A program made the position numbers and the translations under genes. Shown here in pieces: positions 4,392 to 6,835 of a stretch of DNA of 6,835 nt. Within the stretch, counting starts at the first letter, position 1; the number at the start of each line of letters is the position of its first letter. Below the pieces are notes generated by a model. That model searched no databases. It saw only the letters and a program-made list of their open reading frames with translations, and was not told the origin of the DNA. This DNA is from Methylococcaceae bacterium (lineage in GTDB: Bacteria > Pseudomonadota > Gammaproteobacteria > Methylococcales > Methylomonadaceae), in the NCBI GenBank assembly GCA_947505055.1, contig CANNLO010000258.1:1-6835 (forward strand). The letters run 5' to 3'.

Positions 4392-4470
4392 AGCGATAGC
4401 GTAACCCGACGCATTGGAGTCGCAAATGTCGGTTTACGTTATCTCGCTACGCTCAATAAGCTAACCCGAC
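4383..4470 (+). repeat. composite REP-like palindromic element, copy 3
   Basis: First hairpin GTCGGGTTA (4384-4392) with TAACCCGAC (4402-4410), then linker GCATTGGAGTCGCAAAT, then a second hairpin beginning GTCGGTTTA and ending TAACCCGAC (4462-4470). Nearly the same as 247-340. Its first arm overlaps the outer end of the right inverted repeat. Confidence 0.8.
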
Positions 4471-4565
4471 CTACCGGGCTGCCATTTTTGAATTTATAAC
4501 ATGTCAATAACTGCCATTTTCGACAGGTATTTTGATGTAGTAATATTGCAGTCAATTGCGCGTAT

Positions 4566-4860
4566 TTTCTGAAATGGTACTTGTTATGTTTTAAAAATGT
4601 TACACTTACTCTAAATTGTTAAAAAAACAAGCTATTGATATTTAATATATTTTCGGGTTATTTCTGGAATTGGCACTTTTTGTGCTCTCATAAATGTTAC
4701 ACCCGCCCTAATCTATTTTTACTAAACAAGTAACTGATATTAAATATAATTTTTGGTATTACCTGAAAAATCTAGGCTCTTTTTTGTCTCAAATTTATTA
4801 CACTCTGTGTGGAGTTTTTTACTGAATAGGTAACTAATTTATTTATTATTCAAATAAATC
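4566..4860 (+). repeat. three degenerate tandem repeats upstream of the response regulator
   Basis: Units begin near 4566 (TTTCTGAAATGG), 4661 (TTTCTGGAATTGG) and 4760 (ACCTGAAAAATC), so the period is 95-99 bp. Shared landmarks in each are ATGTTACAC or TTATTACAC (4597, 4694, about 4795), then AACAAG (units 1 and 2), TAACT and an AT-rich ATATTAAATATA tract. The third unit runs into a large hairpin. The rest of 4471-4978 holds no gene. Confidence 0.7.
4671..4686 (+). promoter_or_regulatory. sigma-54-like promoter in the second repeat unit
   Basis: TGGCACTTTTTGTGCT has GG (4672-4673) and GC (4684-4685) separated by 10 bp and agrees with the sigma-54 consensus TGGCAC-N5-TTGCT except for one T-to-G near the -12 element. 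Unit 1 has a weaker version (TGGTAC...TATGTT). It lies about 290 bp upstream of the regulator gene, so it would make a long leader or a separate RNA. Confidence 0.35.
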
Positions 4861-4872
4861 AATTACCTATTC
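4824..4872. other. large AT-rich hairpin upstream of the response regulator
   Basis: GAATAGGTAA (4824-4833) pairs with TTACCTATTC (4863-4872), and inside it ATTTATTT (4837-4844) pairs with AAATAAAT (4852-4859): 18 pairs with one 3x3 internal loop and a 7-nt loop. No T-run follows. It could be an operator dyad, or a transcript structure if transcription starts in the repeats upstream. Confidence 0.6.
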
Positions 4873-4887
4873 ATTATGGTACTTATA

Positions 4888-4917
4888 TTGCTTATTTAAT
4901 AATAGTAAAAATATAAC
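4888..4917 (+). promoter_or_regulatory. candidate sigma-70 promoter of the two-component operon
   Basis: TTGCTT (4888-4893) and TATAAC (4912-4917) are 18 bp apart, about 60 bp before the ATG. Its transcript would carry a perfect 8-bp hairpin, ATTTTCTA/TAGAAAAT (4936-4954), before a weak GAAG Shine-Dalgarno sequence at 4968-4971. Confidence 0.35.
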
Positions 4918-4978
4918 CCAAACTGGGCGTGCAGTATTTTCTATTTTAGAAAATCATAAATATTATTGAAGCTAAACT

Positions 4979-5701
4979 ATGAAACAAAGAATTCTGGTTA
5001 TTGACGATGATCACCGTCATCGCAATTTAGTGGCAAACTATTTGACAAGTCAAGGTTTTGATGCGCTGATGGCGGCAGATTATATTGAAATGCAAAAACA
5101 ACTGGAACGGTTCCATTGCGATCTGTTGGTTTTGGATATCAACATGGCTGGAGAAGACGGGCTTATTATTTGCCAAAAATTACGTGCGGAAGGGGATATG
5201 ACTCCCATCATATTTTTGACGGGTAGAGATCATTTTACTGATCGAGTCCTGGGCTTGGAGTGCGGTGCTGACGATTATCTGGCAAAACCTTTTGAACCCA
5301 CTGAATTGGTCGCTAGGGTCAAGGCAATTTTACGGCGGTTTTCGGATCAAAATTTGAATGTTCAGGAAACAACGTTGGAAAAAGTTCAATTTGGTGTCTT
5401 TATACTGGATATACTGTCCCGCAGTTTGTTGTGCAAAGGAGATATTGTATCGCTAAGCTACGATGAGTTTGAGATACTCAAGATTCTTGCCAGTACGCCC
5501 GGCAAGCCAAAATCGCGCAATCAAATAGCCATCCAAATGAAGGGGGTTGATCAACAAATCGATCAACGCTATATCGATATGACGGTATCAAGATTACGAA
5601 AACGGCTTAAGGTCGATTCATTCCAGCCTGATTATATTCAAACGGTAAGAGGCGTTGGCTATGTTTTTCAGAATGCCTTTCCAGAACAGTTAGCGTCATG
5701 A
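4979..5701 (+). CDS. OmpR-family response regulator
   Basis: This 240-residue cytoplasmic regulator is the output half of the two-component system. Residues 1-120 form a receiver domain with the acidic pair D9-D10-D11, phospho-acceptor D53 (VLDINMAGEDGL), T81 and K103 in the KPF motif. Residues about 136-232 form a winged-helix DNA-binding domain ending RYIDMTVSRLRKRL and YIQTVRGVGYVF, which is very close in pattern to E. coli OmpR. Length matches OmpR. The ATG is supported by a weak GAAG 7 nt upstream and by the receiver beginning at residue 4. The stop overlaps the kinase start (ATGA). GTTACA-type half-sites in the repeats upstream and full boxes in the inverted repeats suggest autoregulation and control of the neighbouring secreted genes. 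I leave the symbol blank because the physiological role may differ from osmoregulation. Confidence 0.93.
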   Translation: MKQRILVIDDDHRHRNLVANYLTSQGFDALMAADYIEMQKQLERFHCDLLVLDINMAGEDGLIICQKLRAEGDMTPIIFLTGRDHFTDRVLGLECGADDYLAKPFEPTELVARVKAILRRFSDQNLNVQETTLEKVQFGVFILDILSRSLLCKGDIVSLSYDEFEILKILASTPGKPKSRNQIAIQMKGVDQQIDQRYIDMTVSRLRKRLKVDSFQPDYIQTVRGVGYVFQNAFPEQLAS

Positions 5702-6835
5702 AATTGAGCTGCCCTCAAACATTTGTTAGTCAAATCTGGCGGCAACTTGTCTTTATATTATTACTCACGCAAATTATTGTCATAGCCGCTTTTTTTCTGA
5801 TAAGCGCCGTGCATGTGGGAACCCGATTAGGTACGAATGCATCTTCTTTGTTACGGGTTATCGATATTGTCTCTAGCCAGGCTAATCCCGAGGTAACAAA
5901 GCAGGTTTATGAAGCGCTAAATACGGATGCTTTTTTAAAGCTCACCATTGGAAGGGTTGAGAATACAACCGAGCAGATTCCGTATTATCCAGCCTTGCTT
6001 TCTGCAGCAAAAACAGTCGAGCAATTGTATAAAGGAAATATATCCATCAGTTACCAGGCTGATCCCGTACCTATGATATGGGTGCAAAAAAACGAGCCGC
6101 CCTTGTTTTCGCTCGGTATCCCCTTTATTGCGGGTAAATATATGCAAAACTTTTTTATGGCAACACTGTTTGTCCAATTTATTGCCATGCTTTTTATGGC
6201 ATGGTGGGTTGCCAAACGAATTAGCACGCCCTTGCTTAAGCTATCTGAAGATGCGAAGCAAATGGGTAAAAACAAAAAAATCAATTATATTGCGCCAGAC
6301 CCGCACAGTTGCACCGAGATTATTACTCTTGCTGATGCGCTTAATAAAATGCGTGCCGATATCAACAAAATGATAAAACAGCGTGAAAGTTATCTGGCTG
6401 AAATTTCCCATGATTTGCGGACGCCCTTAAGCCGGTTGCGAATGGCAGTTGAAATGTTTAACCCTGATTCATCAACATTCATAGAGGGTTTGAAAGAAGA
6501 CATTCAGGAAATGAATATTATCTTAAAGCAAGCCATAGATTTGGAGTGTTCCGATATAGATGAAAATGAACTGTGGGTAGAAGGTGATATCAATCAATTA
6601 TTGTCAGAGGTGCAAAACAAATATCAGCGTGCAGGTGTTTCCTTGCAGTTGGATTTGGCAACTATGCCAAGTTTTCGCTTCAAAACGCTGGCGTTGACTC
6701 GCTTGCTTTATAATTTAATCGACAATGGCCTGCAGCATGCTGGCGAAGCCTTGGTAACGCTGGGTTCGCGCATGGATGGTGAAATTCCGGCTATTGTTGT
6801 TATAAATACCGCCGGTGATAGCTGCGACAAGGCTG
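5698..6835 (+). CDS. EnvZ-like sensor histidine kinase, C-terminus beyond window
   Basis: The frame is open from the ATG at 5698, overlapping the regulator stop by 4 nt, to the window end (379 codons seen). Order: first membrane helix about 17-38, extracytoplasmic sensor about 39-150, second helix about 152-171, HAMP linker about 171-224 with RISTPL, dimerisation domain with the H box AEISHDLRTPLSRLRMAVEM (phospho-acceptor H238), then the start of the ATP-binding domain with the N box NLIDNGLQHA (339-348). The HDLRTPL...RLRMA.EM pattern and the DINQLLSEV segment follow EnvZ closely. It should phosphorylate D53 of the upstream regulator. The G1 position reads VVINTAGDSC (367-376) where relatives have D-x-G-x-G, so ATP binding may be altered; the remainder is not visible. 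Confidence 0.92.
   Translation, partial: MKLSCPQTFVSQIWRQLVFILLLTQIIVIAAFFLISAVHVGTRLGTNASSLLRVIDIVSSQANPEVTKQVYEALNTDAFLKLTIGRVENTTEQIPYYPALLSAAKTVEQLYKGNISISYQADPVPMIWVQKNEPPLFSLGIPFIAGKYMQNFFMATLFVQFIAMLFMAWWVAKRISTPLLKLSEDAKQMGKNKKINYIAPDPHSCTEIITLADALNKMRADINKMIKQRESYLAEISHDLRTPLSRLRMAVEMFNPDSSTFIEGLKEDIQEMNIILKQAIDLECSDIDENELWVEGDINQLLSEVQNKYQRAGVSLQLDLATMPSFRFKTLALTRLLYNLIDNGLQHAGEALVTLGSRMDGEIPAIVVINTAGDSCDKA

Noticed and set aside
5935..6373. Open frames on both strands inside the sensor kinase region.
   Set aside because: They are shadows of the long kinase frame from 5698, which has full domain order and motifs.

Overview
The window looks like an accessory stretch of a moderately AT-rich gammaproteobacterial chromosome. 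An OmpR/EnvZ-type two-component system, recurrent GTCGGGTTA/TAACCCGAC palindromes between genes, and a secreted collagen-like protein with an Lcl-type C-terminal domain all fit. From memory of similar intergenic repeats I lean towards a methanotroph-like lineage (Methylococcales), but nothing here proves it.

Layout. (1) 1-1012 holds toxin-antitoxin genes: the 5' end of a brnT-like toxin on the minus strand, running off the window, then a plus-strand HigB/HigA-type pair (HI1419/HI1420 subfamily). The toxin of that pair carries an in-frame TGA at codon 14; the antitoxin is intact. (2) 1155-1406 encodes a small exported EF-hand protein on the minus strand, with a REP-like hairpin on each side. 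(3) 1477-4391 is the main feature: two 180-bp inverted repeats differing at only 4 positions enclose about 2.55 kb. Inside lie two convergent genes: a collagen-like/Lcl protein whose coding sequence is cut at the edge of the left repeat, with no start codon, and an intact secreted 141-residue protein reading from the right. Between them are about 1.2 kb of non-coding DNA with terminators, interlocked inverted repeats and two arrays of 21-bp repeats. (4) 4392-4978 is a long control region with three degenerate repeats of about 97 bp and a large hairpin. (5) 4979 to the end is an ompR/envZ-like operon with a 4-nt ATGA overlap; the kinase is cut by the window end.

How the parts may connect. The inner end of each inverted repeat contains GTTACA-N4-GTTACA, which matches the OmpR box as I remember it, and an OmpR-like regulator is encoded about 0.6 kb away. 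On the right the box lies just upstream of a plausible sigma-70 promoter for the secreted gene. On the left, the sequence where promoter and gene start should be is replaced by collagen-coding DNA. My reading is that an OmpR-controlled surface or secreted-protein locus was duplicated in inverted orientation and partly deleted, leaving a segment that could still invert by homologous recombination. This is inference: no recombinase or transposase gene is visible in the window.
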